64,000 nt of DNA. Origin: Candidatus Formimonas warabiya (GTDB lineage: Bacteria > Bacillota > Dehalobacteriia > Dehalobacteriales > Dehalobacteriaceae). Position numbers and translations under genes: made by a program. The notes below the pieces were generated by a model. It had not been told where the DNA came from. It searched no databases and was given only the letters and a program-made list of their open reading frames with translations. Location of the stretch: positions 5,716,903 to 5,780,902 of the forward strand of contig NZ_CP017634.1 of the NCBI RefSeq assembly GCF_002777255.1. The letters are read 5' to 3'. Below, in pieces: positions 36,755 through 45,996 of this stretch (within the stretch, counting starts at the first letter, position 1; every line of letters starts with the position of its first letter).

Positions 36755-38221
36755 ATGAGCAAGAGAAGGACGCGCACAGGCCAATATTTGTTGGCAGGAT
36801 GCAATCTGGAGTTTCTAACAAAAGATGCCATTGAACTTATTCATTTGGGCTCCTTAGCGGTATTGGAAAAAAGCGGTTTTTTTGTGGAGCATGACCAGGC
36901 ATTGGATATTTTTGAGGAAAACGGCGCACTTGTTGACAGGCACCATAAAATGGTCAAAATTCCCGGATACCTGGTGGAAGAGTGTTTGCGTACATGCCCT
37001 CCCCAAGTACTTGTAGCCGGCAGGGATCCCAAAGATGATGTTCATTTTGAAAGCAACCGGGTGCACTTTTGCCCATTCGGCATCGGGGTTGGGGTCCATG
37101 ATCCTTTTACCGGGCAGTATCGCAAGGCGGTTAAAGAAGATGTGGCCAATGCCGCCAAATTGTGCGATGCCTTAGAGGAGTTTGACATGCTGGAGCTGGT
37201 GGTTACCCCCAGTGATGTAAACCCTAAAACTGCTAATTTGCATATCTACGAGGCGTTGATGGCCCATACCACCAAACCATGTTTAACAGATCCTGAACCC
37301 TGCTTGTCTCCTTATATTTTTCGTATGGCGGAAGCAGTAGCCGGAGGAAAAGAAAATTTAAAAAACAGACCTCCCATGTGTGGGATCGTTTGTCCCCAAA
37401 GCCCATTAATGCTTCATCATAACCTTTGTGAAGGAATCATTGCCTATGCCCGGAGGGAACTGCCTATGATCATGGAGCCGATGACCATGGCAGGGGCCTC
37501 CTCTCCTATCACCTTGGCAGGAACTTTGACAGCCCATAATGCAGAAGTTTTGGCCTGTATCGCATTGGCTCAATTAACCCAAAAAGGAACTCCGGTGATC
37601 TATGGGTGCACGTCGACGATTTTTGATATGAAATCGGCCACCTCACCGGTAGGCTGTCCTGAATTAGGCATGATTGCGGCGGCCTCAGTAAAGATTGCCC
37701 AAAACTATCACATCCCTACCTGGGTCGCCGGCGGGTTAACGGACAGCAAGCTTAATGATATGCAGGCCGGTCATGAAAAAACTCTCACCGCCCTCTTGCC
37801 TGCATTAGCGGGGGCGAATATGGTTTATGGTTTTGGCATGCTGGATACCGGAATGACTTTTGATTTCAGTTCCTTAGTAGCCGATAACGAATTCATCCGG
37901 ATGATGCGCAGGATCCTTCAGGGTATTCCGGTGACGGATGAGAGCCTGGCCGTCGATGTGATTCAAGAGATAGGAGCGAGAGGAAGTTATCTGATGCACG
38001 ACCATACCTTAAGCAACTATCGAACGGAGCAGTCACGCATCAGCCATTTGGAGAGAAGAAACCGGGAACAGTGGTTAAATAGCGGGGCAACAGATTACAC
38101 TACCCGGATTGAGGAAGAAGCGAAGCAGATCCTGCGCACCCATCAACCGAAGCCCTTGGAGGAAAGCGTAGCACAGGAACTGCGTGAAATCATCGCAGAA
38201 GCAGAAAAAGACTTGCTTTAA
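36755..38221 (+). CDS. Trimethylamine methyltransferase family protein (MttB homologue without pyrrolysine)
   Basis: 488-residue member of the MttB superfamily, cytosolic methyltransferases that pass a methyl group from a quaternary or tertiary amine to a corrinoid protein. It aligns end to end with the next gene, more than half identical by eye. At the position where that gene has an in-frame UAG it has leucine (TTA at 37736, residue 328, in WVAGGLTDSK). Family members without pyrrolysine act on compounds such as glycine betaine, so a quaternary amine substrate is likely rather than trimethylamine. ATG at 36755 follows CAGGAGGTGG; the longer frame from 36617 runs through the promoter. First gene of the sigma-54 operon. 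Confidence 0.85.
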   Translation: MSKRRTRTGQYLLAGCNLEFLTKDAIELIHLGSLAVLEKSGFFVEHDQALDIFEENGALVDRHHKMVKIPGYLVEECLRTCPPQVLVAGRDPKDDVHFESNRVHFCPFGIGVGVHDPFTGQYRKAVKEDVANAAKLCDALEEFDMLELVVTPSDVNPKTANLHIYEALMAHTTKPCLTDPEPCLSPYIFRMAEAVAGGKENLKNRPPMCGIVCPQSPLMLHHNLCEGIIAYARRELPMIMEPMTMAGASSPITLAGTLTAHNAEVLACIALAQLTQKGTPVIYGCTSTIFDMKSATSPVGCPELGMIAAASVKIAQNYHIPTWVAGGLTDSKLNDMQAGHEKTLTALLPALAGANMVYGFGMLDTGMTFDFSSLVADNEFIRMMRRILQGIPVTDESLAVDVIQEIGARGSYLMHDHTLSNYRTEQSRISHLERRNREQWLNSGATDYTTRIEEEAKQILRTHQPKPLEESVAQELREIIAEAEKDLL

Positions 38222-38261
38222 ATGGCCGAGAAAAAACACATAAATGATAGGGGGGCATGCT

Positions 38262-39740
38262 GTGGTAAAAAGACGCATTTCATCGGGCCAGGCCATGCTT
38301 GGCGGCTTCGGCATTAACATTTTTACGGAAAATGATTTCATGGCGATTCATTACGGAACTCTTGAGGTGTTGGAAAAAACCGGAGTCTTTGTAGACAATC
38401 CAGAAGCGATAGATCTTTATGAAAGCGGTGGGGCCAGGGTTGACCGGAGCAATAAGAAGGTAAAAATACCGGCGTCCCTTGTTGATGAATGTCTGCACTC
38501 CGCCCCGAAAAAAGTGCTCTTAGCAGGACGCGACGCCAAAAATGATATTCTTTTGGAAGGCACCAGGGTCCATTTTTGTTCTTTTGGCATCGGCTTAAAT
38601 GTATATGATCCATTCACAGGAGCGTATCGAAAGTCCACCAAAAAAGACGTAGGCGATGTGGCCAGGTTGTGCGATTACCTGGAGGATATTGATATGCTGG
38701 AATGCACGCTCACGCCAAATGATGTGCATCCCAACGTATATAACCTGCATATTTTGGAGGCAAATTTGAGGAATACCACCAAGCCTTGTCTATCCGACCC
38801 TGATCCGGGCCTGTTTCCCTGGATTTTGGAAATGGCCTCAGCAGTAGCCGGGGGTGAGGACAAACTCAGGGAAAGACCGATCATTTCCGGGATTGTCTGC
38901 CCCCAGAGCCCCATGACTTTTCACCATAGCTGCTGTGAAGGCATTATGCAATACGCGCGCCACGAATTGCCCATGATCGTTTTACCTATGGCCATGGCAG
39001 GAGGAACATCACCGGTGACTCTGGCAGGAACGGTGATCAGTCATAACGTGGAGGTATTGGCGGGGCTTGTCCTGGCCCAAATTGTGCACAAAGGAGCGCC
39101 CATTATTTATGGCAGTTCCACCACCATGCTTGATTTGAAAACTGCCACTGCCACGGTAGGATGCCCGGAGTTGGCCATGTTAAACGCTGCTCTGGCCAAA
39201 ATGGCCCAATTTTACCTGCTGCCCAGCTGGGTTGCCGGAGGGTAGGCAGACAGCAAGATTCTGGATGCTCAGGCAGGTCAGGAAAAAATGCTTACAGCCC
39301 TTTTACCGGCGTTGGCAGGTGCCAATATGGTTTTCGGTTCAGGGATGCTGGAAAGCGGAATTGCTTTAAGCTTTGGTTCATTGGTGGCCGACAATGAAAA
39401 TGCCCGCATGATCAGACGGGTACTCCAGGGGATCCCCGTTAATGATATTACCATGGCCGTCGATGTGATCAAAGAAATGGGCACCAACGGCCTCTACCTG
39501 GTGAATGAGCATACTCTGGAGCATTTCCGGGCCCATCAGTCTCAACCTGTGGTGATCGATCGCCGGATCCGGCAAAGGTGGTTGGATGACGGTGCTCGTG
39601 ATTATGCCTTTCGCGCGGAAGAGTATGCGCGGAATATCCTGCAAAATCATCAGCCTGCCCCTCTCCCTGATGCAGTGTCGGAGAAAGTTAACGCGATTGT
39701 GGAGGATGCGGAGAAGAGACTGATTCCCAAGAAGAAATAA
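38262..39740 (+). CDS. mttB: Trimethylamine methyltransferase MttB with in-frame UAG (pyrrolysine)
   Basis: 492 codons when the UAG at 39243-39245 (codon 328) is read as pyrrolysine. The protein similarity to the preceding paralogue continues in the same frame on both sides (WVAGG-UAG-ADSKILDAQAGQEK), with no frameshift. The known pyrrolysine of methanogen MttB lies at residue 334, the same place in the TIM-barrel. It transfers a methyl group from trimethylamine to a corrinoid protein, leaving dimethylamine, the substrate of the next gene. I chose GTG at 38262 after a run of GGGGGG because it aligns with the paralogue's MSKRR start. If UAG were a stop, a 327-residue dead fragment would result. 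Confidence 0.9.
39243..39245 (+). other. In-frame UAG, probable pyrrolysine codon of mttB
   Basis: Codon 328 of mttB. The frame stays open for 165 further codons with continued homology, ending at a TAA at 39738. Decoding needs tRNA-Pyl and PylS, which were not seen in this window. Confidence 0.9.
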
Positions 39741-39822
39741 GAGGGTGACATCAGGTGGTACGAAGGATCCGCCCTGGATCAACCTATTTTCCGGACTTCT
39801 TACTAGAAGAGGAGAGATCAAA

Positions 39823-41214
39823 ATGGAGAAGATCATGACTTTTATGGGAGATGGTTCAAGGATCTTTATGAATGCGGCGGAGATCAGAGCCGACCTGGAA
39901 TCAGGTACGGCAGATGCAGCCGACCGGGGCAAGATCCCGGAATTAACAGAAGATGAGATCAACCATCTGTTTGATATTATTACGGCAAAATCAAAGGTCG
40001 TAGGTGTAGAGAACGGCAAAGAGATTGTTACGACCACTGACTCGGGGATCAAAATTCCCATGCAGGGGTTTGTTCCGGTAGATCGCTCCACCAACGCCCA
40101 AATTCATGAAAGGGTGCTCTGCAGCGATACCTTTGAGTTAAGCCATATTGATTACAGCTTTAAGCAGATCAAAACGATTCTGCCCACGGAACAATCGGTG
40201 CTGGAATATACCCAAATGAATATGACTGCTCCGGTACTTTATGGCGCTATGCCTAATTTGGGATTATATACGGTACCGGATGGCCCGGTGGCCAACTGGA
40301 ATGAACTTTTACCCCAAGGCGAGATCCAGGCAGCTTTAGCGGCCCAGGAAGAAGCCGTGGAATATGCGGTGAAGGATATGGTCTTTGTTTCCGGCGGCAT
40401 GTTTGATGCCGGGGCGGACGGCATCGACTTTGATACGGTGGGAGCCTCCGGTGACGCGGACTTTCTTGCCGCTCTGAAAGCGACACAAATACTTAGGGAA
40501 AAATATCCGGACTATGCTGTGGAAATGGGCATGGCCGGAGAATTTGTTCTGGGGATACATGGAGATTTATATTTTGGCCCGGATCGGCTAGCCGGTTTAT
40601 ATCCCCATCAACAGGTGCGCGTGGCGGAAAAGGCAGGAGTGACTATTTTTGGGCCGGTCGTCAATACCAATAGTCTCAGGTCTTTTCCCTGGAATATTGC
40701 CCGGGTGTGTACTTTTATAAAGGCCTGCGCCGAAGCTGCCCGTATTCCCATCCACCCCAACGTAGGGATGGGGGTGGGGGGGATTCCCCTTACCCTCAAG
40801 GTGCCGGTGGAACTGGCTACAAGGGCCGTAAAAGCAATTGTAGAGATCGGAAAAGCGGATGGGTTGTAGACTGGCGAGGGGGATCCTTTTAGTACTGAGG
40901 CTGCATTTGAGTTGGCTGCAGGCATGGGTGGCATTCGTACCTCCGGAGATCTGGTGGCACGGGTGCAACTGGCCAAGGCTCTGAAAATTGACGAGGCAAA
41001 GAAATATGTGGCGGAAAAATTAAAATTATCCCTAAGGGATCTTACGGATCCGGTGCTGATGGAAGAGGTCAGACTGGATTTAGGTCTCGGCCGGGTACAG
41101 CCTTATCCGGAAAATGCCCTGGGCATGGAAGCAAAATTTAATATTGCAGAATTATTAAATATAAAAATTAAATCAGTAGAAAACTTTAAGAAAAAATCAA
41201 GGATTCAATTGTAA
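39823..41214 (+). CDS. mtbB: Dimethylamine methyltransferase MtbB with in-frame UAG (pyrrolysine)
   Basis: 463 codons with UAG at 40867-40869 (codon 349) read as pyrrolysine. It carries the MtbB signatures: MGDGSRIFM near the start, ADAADRGKIPELT, HIDYSFKQIKTI, YGAMPNLGLYTVPDGP near 140-155, MAGEFVLGIHGDL, YPHQQVRVAEKAG, and NVGMGVGGIPLT. VEIGKADGL-UAG-TGEGDPF matches the known pyrrolysine site of methanogen MtbB (about residue 356). The C-terminal part after UAG (GMGGIRTSGDLVARVQ, then a helical tail) is intact. It removes one methyl from dimethylamine to give monomethylamine. ATG at 39823 follows AGAAGAGGAGAG. The corrinoid partner is the next gene. Confidence 0.9.
40867..40869 (+). other. 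In-frame UAG, probable pyrrolysine codon of mtbB
   Basis: Codon 349 of mtbB, at the family's pyrrolysine position; the same frame runs on for 114 codons to a TAA at 41212 with clear MtbB homology. Confidence 0.9.
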
Positions 41215-41245
41215 TGAATGCTAAAGGCTGACAGGAGTGTGAAAA

Positions 41246-41890
41246 ATGGATCAGGAAATGATCATGAAAGAGGCGGCAAATGCCATCGTCAACTGTGATA
41301 AAAATGGTGCCGTAGACGTGGCACAACGGGCACTGTCCTTAGGATTGGATCCTATTGAGGTTTTAAATAACGGTTTCAGTGCCGGAATTAAAAAGGTAGG
41401 CGATCTTTTTAGCAGGGGGGAAAAATTTTTACCGGAGCTAATCTTGTCGGCAGATGTGATGAAAGCCGCCACAGAAATATTAAACGGGGCCATTCATGAG
41501 CAGACCGCCCTGCGCAAAGGGAAAATGCTCATTGCTACCGTAGCCGGCGACGTCCATGATATTGGAAAGGGGATTGTCATTTCCGTGATCAAGACCCGGG
41601 GTTTAGAAGTGATAGATCTGGGGCGGGATGTGCCGGTAAGCACCATTATGGAAAAAGCCGTGCGTCTTGAGGCGGATATTATTGGGACCAGTGCCCTTTT
41701 GACCACAACCATTATGGAGCAAAAAAAATTAGAGGATGAATTAAGGAAAAATGGGCTGCGTGACCGGTTTAAGACAATGGTAGGGGGGGCTCCCGCTACC
41801 CAGCGCTGGGCAGACCGGATTGGCGCAGACGCTTATGGGGAAGATGCGGCGGATGCTGCAGTAAAGGCTGTTGCCCTGTTAGCCAGGTGA
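41246..41890 (+). CDS. Methylamine corrinoid protein (MtbC/MttC type)
   Basis: 214 residues in two domains. The N-terminal helical cap (about 1-90) covers the corrinoid, and the Rossmann-like B12-binding domain begins GDVHDIGKGIV near 101-111, whose histidine (about 104) replaces the lower cobalt ligand. The SALLTTTI and GGAPATQRWADRIGADAYGEDAADAV segments complete the family pattern. It accepts methyl groups from the upstream methyltransferases and hands them to an acceptor-specific transferase not found here. One corrinoid protein follows three methyltransferase genes, so it may serve more than one of them. Ribosome site ACAGGAGTG. Confidence 0.92.
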   Translation: MDQEMIMKEAANAIVNCDKNGAVDVAQRALSLGLDPIEVLNNGFSAGIKKVGDLFSRGEKFLPELILSADVMKAATEILNGAIHEQTALRKGKMLIATVAGDVHDIGKGIVISVIKTRGLEVIDLGRDVPVSTIMEKAVRLEADIIGTSALLTTTIMEQKKLEDELRKNGLRDRFKTMVGGAPATQRWADRIGADAYGEDAADAAVKAVALLAR

Positions 41891-41969
41891 GGCTTGCTTC
41901 AAACTACGCCGAGTGATGGGGAGATTTTATTGGCGGCGGCCGAGATTTAAGAAAAAGGAGGTGAAACAT

Positions 41970-42143
41970 ATGGCCAAGGGATCAGGATTTGATGAAGCGC
42001 TGGAAGCGGAAGTGGAAAAGAGAGCTGACATCATCAGCGACCCTTCCTATGCATTCGTTCCGGCGGTTACCAAGCAGGATGGGATTTATATCGTCGTGTT
42101 TATGATTGCTTGCCTGGCGTTATTGGCTTATGGTGTTTTATAA
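41970..42143 (+). CDS. 57-residue single-helix membrane peptide, permease partner (putative)
   Basis: Small protein with an acidic N-terminal half (EALEAEVEKRADIISDP) and one strong C-terminal membrane helix (GIYIVVFMIACLALLAYGVL). The ATG at 41970 follows a near-perfect AAGGAGGTGA ribosome site, strong evidence that it is translated. It ends 19 bases before the NCS1 permease start. I know no family; by position it could be a small accessory subunit of the permease. The longer frame from 41913 is unlikely. Confidence 0.7.
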   Translation: MAKGSGFDEALEAEVEKRADIISDPSYAFVPAVTKQDGIYIVVFMIACLALLAYGVL

Positions 42144-42162
42144 AAATGAAGGGGGGATGAGG

Positions 42163-43641
42163 ATGGCTAATTTACAACAACAGATTGATAAAGAAATATT
42201 TGGGGGTCTTATTCCTACATTAGGAAATGAACGGGTGTTTAGTTTTTGGGATTTATTAATGGTCTGCTCCGGGTTGGGCATTGCCACCTGGTGTTATGTC
42301 CAGGGCGGTTTTTTAGGTTATTATCTTAACTTGAAGGAAATCTTCTTTAATTCCTTATTCGGAATTACCCTCGGTTGTGCCGTCGTTTTTCTTCCTGTGT
42401 TTATTTCTACTCGATTTGGCATCGATCTAGCCGTTTTTATGCGGGCAGTTTTTGGTTATCGGGGCGTGGTGGTCTTTATCGTCGCCACCTTTTTCCTCAC
42501 CTTCGGCTTCGAAGCGATCAACTGCCAGATGTTTGGCAGTGCCATGACAAAATTGGCGGCCGCAGGAGGGGTCGTTTTACCTGGCTGGGCTTCTCCTGTT
42601 TTAGGTGTCGTCTGTGCCGCAATTGGCTGGTGGATTGCCCTGCACGGGCCGGAAGCCGTGAAGAAGGCCAACTGGTTCATGGTTCCCTGCCTATTGGCGG
42701 TGGCTCTTCTGATAATTATCCTGGTCTTTAAGGATCACTCCATTTCGGATCTCATGGCGATAGAACCGCAGAGCGCAGGTCAGTATGGGGGTAAGCTTAC
42801 CACCTATATGATCGCCACGGAATGGAATATTGCTTTTGCCATCTCCTGGATCAATGCCATCGGATCCCTGCCCAAGCTGGCCAAGACGGAGCGGGGAAGT
42901 TACTGGGCCTTTGTATTAGGAGCGGGTGCGGTGATGGCCCTGTTCATTTTCGTCGGGGCGCTAACCGGATTAGTGATGGCGGAACAAACCGGGACGATCA
43001 GTACGGACCCTACAGAATGGCTGGTTACCTTGGGCGGTCCGTTTCTGGGCACCCTTTCCCTGGTGATGATCGGCATGGCCAATGTTTCCACCCAATCGGT
43101 GATCCTGTACGTCATCTCTCTCTCCACCAAAGTTGCCAATCCTAAATGGGATTACAAAAAGCTCGTCACATTTTGGAGTGTCTATTGCTCCCTTCTGGTT
43201 GTTTGGGGCGGTATCTGGAAATATTACGGCACCTTTATTTCTGTCGTGGGCGTCGCTTCCGGACCGATCCTGGGGTTAGTTTTGGTTGATTTTTTCCTGC
43301 TCAGAAAACAGATGGTTTCCCTTTATTCTCTTTTCAAGCTGCGCCAAAACTTTTCCTATGAATACACCGGCGGTTTCAATATCGCCGCCATTGTCTCCCT
43401 ATTCATCGGTATTCTCTGCTTTGTAGCGGTTTATAACCCTATTGCCTATGCCGTCCGGTCGCCTCTTTTCTATTTTACTACAGCAACCGGTCTGGCCACT
43501 TTGACCTCGGGCCTCAGCTATTACATCCTGGGTCAAATTGCACCGGTCCGGCATTATATCTTAAAAGACCGGGGTGACAAACTGGCCTATGTGCGAAGGG
43601 ATTCAGGAACTATTTCTCCGGGGGTTGGTACCAAGGCATAA
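42163..43641 (+). CDS. NCS1-type nucleobase/cation symporter
   Basis: 492 residues, about twelve membrane helices, resembling cytosine/purine/allantoin permeases (CodB/PucI type). The N-terminal LGNERVFSFWDLLMVCSGLGIATWCYVQGG (described by its features: WDL followed by a glycine-rich first helix) is typical; FMRAVFGYRG near residues 92-101 and WINAIGSLPKLAKTERG near 226-242 match the family. It would import a nucleobase-like or hydantoin-like heterocycle with sodium or protons. Start at 42163 is eight bases after GAAGGGGGG. In the same operon as trimethylamine- and dimethylamine-methyltransferases, it suggests the methylated substrate is a ring compound. Exact cargo unknown. Confidence 0.85.
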   Translation: MANLQQQIDKEIFGGLIPTLGNERVFSFWDLLMVCSGLGIATWCYVQGGFLGYYLNLKEIFFNSLFGITLGCAVVFLPVFISTRFGIDLAVFMRAVFGYRGVVVFIVATFFLTFGFEAINCQMFGSAMTKLAAAGGVVLPGWASPVLGVVCAAIGWWIALHGPEAVKKANWFMVPCLLAVALLIIILVFKDHSISDLMAIEPQSAGQYGGKLTTYMIATEWNIAFAISWINAIGSLPKLAKTERGSYWAFVLGAGAVMALFIFVGALTGLVMAEQTGTISTDPTEWLVTLGGPFLGTLSLVMIGMANVSTQSVILYVISLSTKVANPKWDYKKLVTFWSVYCSLLVVWGGIWKYYGTFISVVGVASGPILGLVLVDFFLLRKQMVSLYSLFKLRQNFSYEYTGGFNIAAIVSLFIGILCFVAVYNPIAYAVRSPLFYFTTATGLATLTSGLSYYILGQIAPVRHYILKDRGDKLAYVRRDSGTISPGVGTKA

Positions 43642-43651
43642 AAAATCTGTA

Positions 43652-43677
43652 CCGGGCAGGTTTTTTCACCTGCCCGG
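43652..43677 (+). terminator. Strong hairpin between permease and molybdenum hydroxylase genes
   Basis: CCGGGCAGG and CCTGCCCGG pair perfectly around TTTTTTCA. No T-run follows on the plus strand (ATTGCTTCT), so termination may be partial, letting some transcription reach the next gene 30 bases later. Confidence 0.5.
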
Positions 43678-43706
43678 ATTGCTTCTAAAGGGTGAGGTGA
43701 TCCCAG

Positions 43707-45980
43707 ATGGAAAAACAATTGAAATATGTCGGGCAAACCTACCCCATTCATAATGCCCGGGAAAAAGTAAGAGGGGAAGAGATGTATACCGGGGACTTAA
43801 AATGGCCCCGGATGCTCCATGCCAAGCTGTTGTTGAGTCCTGTGGGACATGGACGGATTAAAAAAATCGATGGGGAGCAAGCAAAAAACTTCCCCGGTGT
43901 GATCGGTGTTTTTTCCTGCCAAAATGGGCCAAAGCAGAAATTCAACCGTTATGTCACATATCCGGGACAGGAAGAGTATTGTCCTCTTGATCAAAATATT
44001 TTTTCGGACACGGCACGGTTTGTGGGGGATGTGGTGGCGGCAGTCGTAGCAGTCGACTATGATACGGCCCAAAAAGCCGCCGACTTAATCCATGTAGAAT
44101 ATGAAGAACTTCCCGTGATGATCACTGTAGAAGAAGCCTTGGAAAAGGGCGGTTATAAAATTCACCCTGAGGGCAATGTCCTTGCCGAGTATACCACGGA
44201 GGCGGGCAGCGAAGATACGTTACCAGACGGAGGTTGGGTCATAGAGAGTTCCGCCCGCACCCAAAAGGTGCATCATGCCGCTATGGAAAACCACGTGTGC
44301 GTTGCCAGCTTTGATACCAGGGGACAGATGACCATCTGGACGCCCTGTCAGGGCGCTTTCGGAGTAAGAACGGTAGTTGCCGATTTACTTGGTTTAAAAT
44401 ATAGCATGGTGCGCGTAATCAAAATGACCATGGGAGGGTCTTTCGGGGGAAAACAGGAAGCTATTTTGGAGCCGCTCACCGCCTATTTGGCCAAGGAGAC
44501 AGGATCCCCCGTAAAGGTGCAGTTTGAGAGATGGGAGAGCATGCTTGCCACCATGACCAGGCCGGCTACCCAAACCAAGATCCGAACCCAGGTAACTCCG
44601 GAGGGAAATTTTCTCGCCTGCCGCCTGTGGAGTACCCTTGATGCCGGCGCCTATGCCACCAGTTCTACAGACTATGCGTTGGCATTGACCAATAAAATAT
44701 GCCGGCTGTACAGGATACCTTACTACCGGCATGAAGCGAAAGCGGTTTACACCAATACACCTGTCGCCGGGGGAATGAGAGGGTGGGGTTCGCCGGAAAT
44801 ATTTACGGCCATGGAAATCCATCTGGATCAAGTGGCGCAGACCATTGGGCTTGATCCGGTAGACTTAAGGCTGAAAAATTTGGTTCACCCCTATGACCTG
44901 GATCCAGTATTCAAATTGTCTTTGGGCAATGCGCGTGTAGTTGAATGCCTCCAAAAAGGGGTGGAAGAATTTGCCTGGAAGGACAGATATCAAAAAGCGA
45001 GGGAAACAGGAAGATTCCGTCGGGGTGTGGGCATGGCCTGCGCGGCCCATGTCAATGGAATGTATGGTGACGGGGACTTCCCTGAATTCAGCATGATGAC
45101 TTTAACTTTAAACGAAGACGGCACTTTTATCCTGAATACGGCTGTCCATGATTTAGGCTGCGGGGCTGTGATGTCAATGAAGCAGATCGTGGCCGAAGCC
45201 TTAGACATCCCCCTGGATTTTGTTACGGTTCTGGAAGCGGATACCGCATCCAGCCCCTATGATTTAGGATGCTTTGCCAGCAGGACCACTTATGTATGCG
45301 GCGCTTGTGCCCTTAAGGCGGCAGAAAAAATGCGGGAATTAATCCTGGAAACTGGGGCTGGGATCCTAGCAAGGCCGAAACAGGATTTGACAATTGATCA
45401 TGGGTGCGTACTAAGCCAGGGGGACGGGAGAAGCCTTCCCTATCGGCAAATTGCTGCCCATGCCCTCATGAAAAATAGCACCAATATTACTGTTCACGAA
45501 TTGTTTCAGGCTGTTTCCAATCCCGGGGCATATGGAGTTCATTTTGCCGAGGTGGAAGTAGACACGGAAACAGGGCGCACCAAAGTGATTGATTATTTGG
45601 CGGTCCAGGATATTGGCAAGGCGATTAATCCTGGGGCGGTTGAAGGTCAGGTCCAGGGAGCGGTACAGATGGGAATCGGATACGCTCTTTGCGAGGAAAT
45701 TAAGTTTAATGATGCCGGAAAACCGGTGAATTACAGCTTCAAAAACTATCACCTGATTAATGCGGCGGATATGCCGGCGGTAAAAGTAATGCTGGTGGAG
45801 CAAGGAGGCGATCATGGTCCCTTCGGGGCGAAAAGCGTGGGAGAGTGCGCGGCTGGCCCTGTAGCTGCGGCTGTGGTAAACGCTGTCAATCATGCTTTAG
45901 GCACTGAATTGTCCGAACTGCCCCTGACCCCAATAAAAATACTTACAGCCCTGAAACAAAAAAGTTTAGTGAGAAAATGA
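43707..45980 (+). CDS. Xanthine dehydrogenase-family molybdenum-binding subunit
   Basis: 757 residues, the molybdopterin subunit of the xanthine oxidase family, which hydroxylates carbon atoms of N-heterocycles or aldehydes. The N-terminal a/b-hammerhead domain (about 15-130) has FVGDVVAAVVA near 107-117. The Mo-binding region shows MTMGGSFGGKQ near 240-250, VAGGMRGWGSPE near 353-364 and the late FGAKSVGECAAGPV near 710-723, whose glutamate is the catalytic base. Iron-sulphur and FAD partner subunits, normally adjacent, are absent. Ribosome site GGGTGAGGTGATCCC. It likely oxidises the ring imported by the permease. Confidence 0.88.
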   Translation: MEKQLKYVGQTYPIHNAREKVRGEEMYTGDLKWPRMLHAKLLLSPVGHGRIKKIDGEQAKNFPGVIGVFSCQNGPKQKFNRYVTYPGQEEYCPLDQNIFSDTARFVGDVVAAVVAVDYDTAQKAADLIHVEYEELPVMITVEEALEKGGYKIHPEGNVLAEYTTEAGSEDTLPDGGWVIESSARTQKVHHAAMENHVCVASFDTRGQMTIWTPCQGAFGVRTVVADLLGLKYSMVRVIKMTMGGSFGGKQEAILEPLTAYLAKETGSPVKVQFERWESMLATMTRPATQTKIRTQVTPEGNFLACRLWSTLDAGAYATSSTDYALALTNKICRLYRIPYYRHEAKAVYTNTPVAGGMRGWGSPEIFTAMEIHLDQVAQTIGLDPVDLRLKNLVHPYDLDPVFKLSLGNARVVECLQKGVEEFAWKDRYQKARETGRFRRGVGMACAAHVNGMYGDGDFPEFSMMTLTLNEDGTFILNTAVHDLGCGAVMSMKQIVAEALDIPLDFVTVLEADTASSPYDLGCFASRTTYVCGACALKAAEKMRELILETGAGILARPKQDLTIDHGCVLSQGDGRSLPYRQIAAHALMKNSTNITVHELFQAVSNPGAYGVHFAEVEVDTETGRTKVIDYLAVQDIGKAINPGAVEGQVQGAVQMGIGYALCEEIKFNDAGKPVNYSFKNYHLINAADMPAVKVMLVEQGGDHGPFGAKSVGECAAGPVAAAVVNAVNHALGTELSELPLTPIKILTALKQKSLVRK

Positions 45981-45996
45981 GAATAGGGGAGATCGC

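Noticed and set aside
38244..39740. Reading mttB as a pseudogene split by a nonsense mutation
   Set aside because: The UAG is at the family's pyrrolysine site, the frame is unbroken, and the neighbouring mtbB shows the same at its own site.
39755..39790. T-box-like string AGGTGGTACGAAGG between mttB and mtbB
   Set aside because: The spacer is only about 80 bases, with no specifier stem and no terminator, so it cannot be a T-box leader.
39378..40094. Minus-strand open frame of 238 codons across the mttB-mtbB junction
   Set aside because: It is antisense to two well-supported genes and resembles no protein I know; such frames arise from the codon bias of the sense strand.
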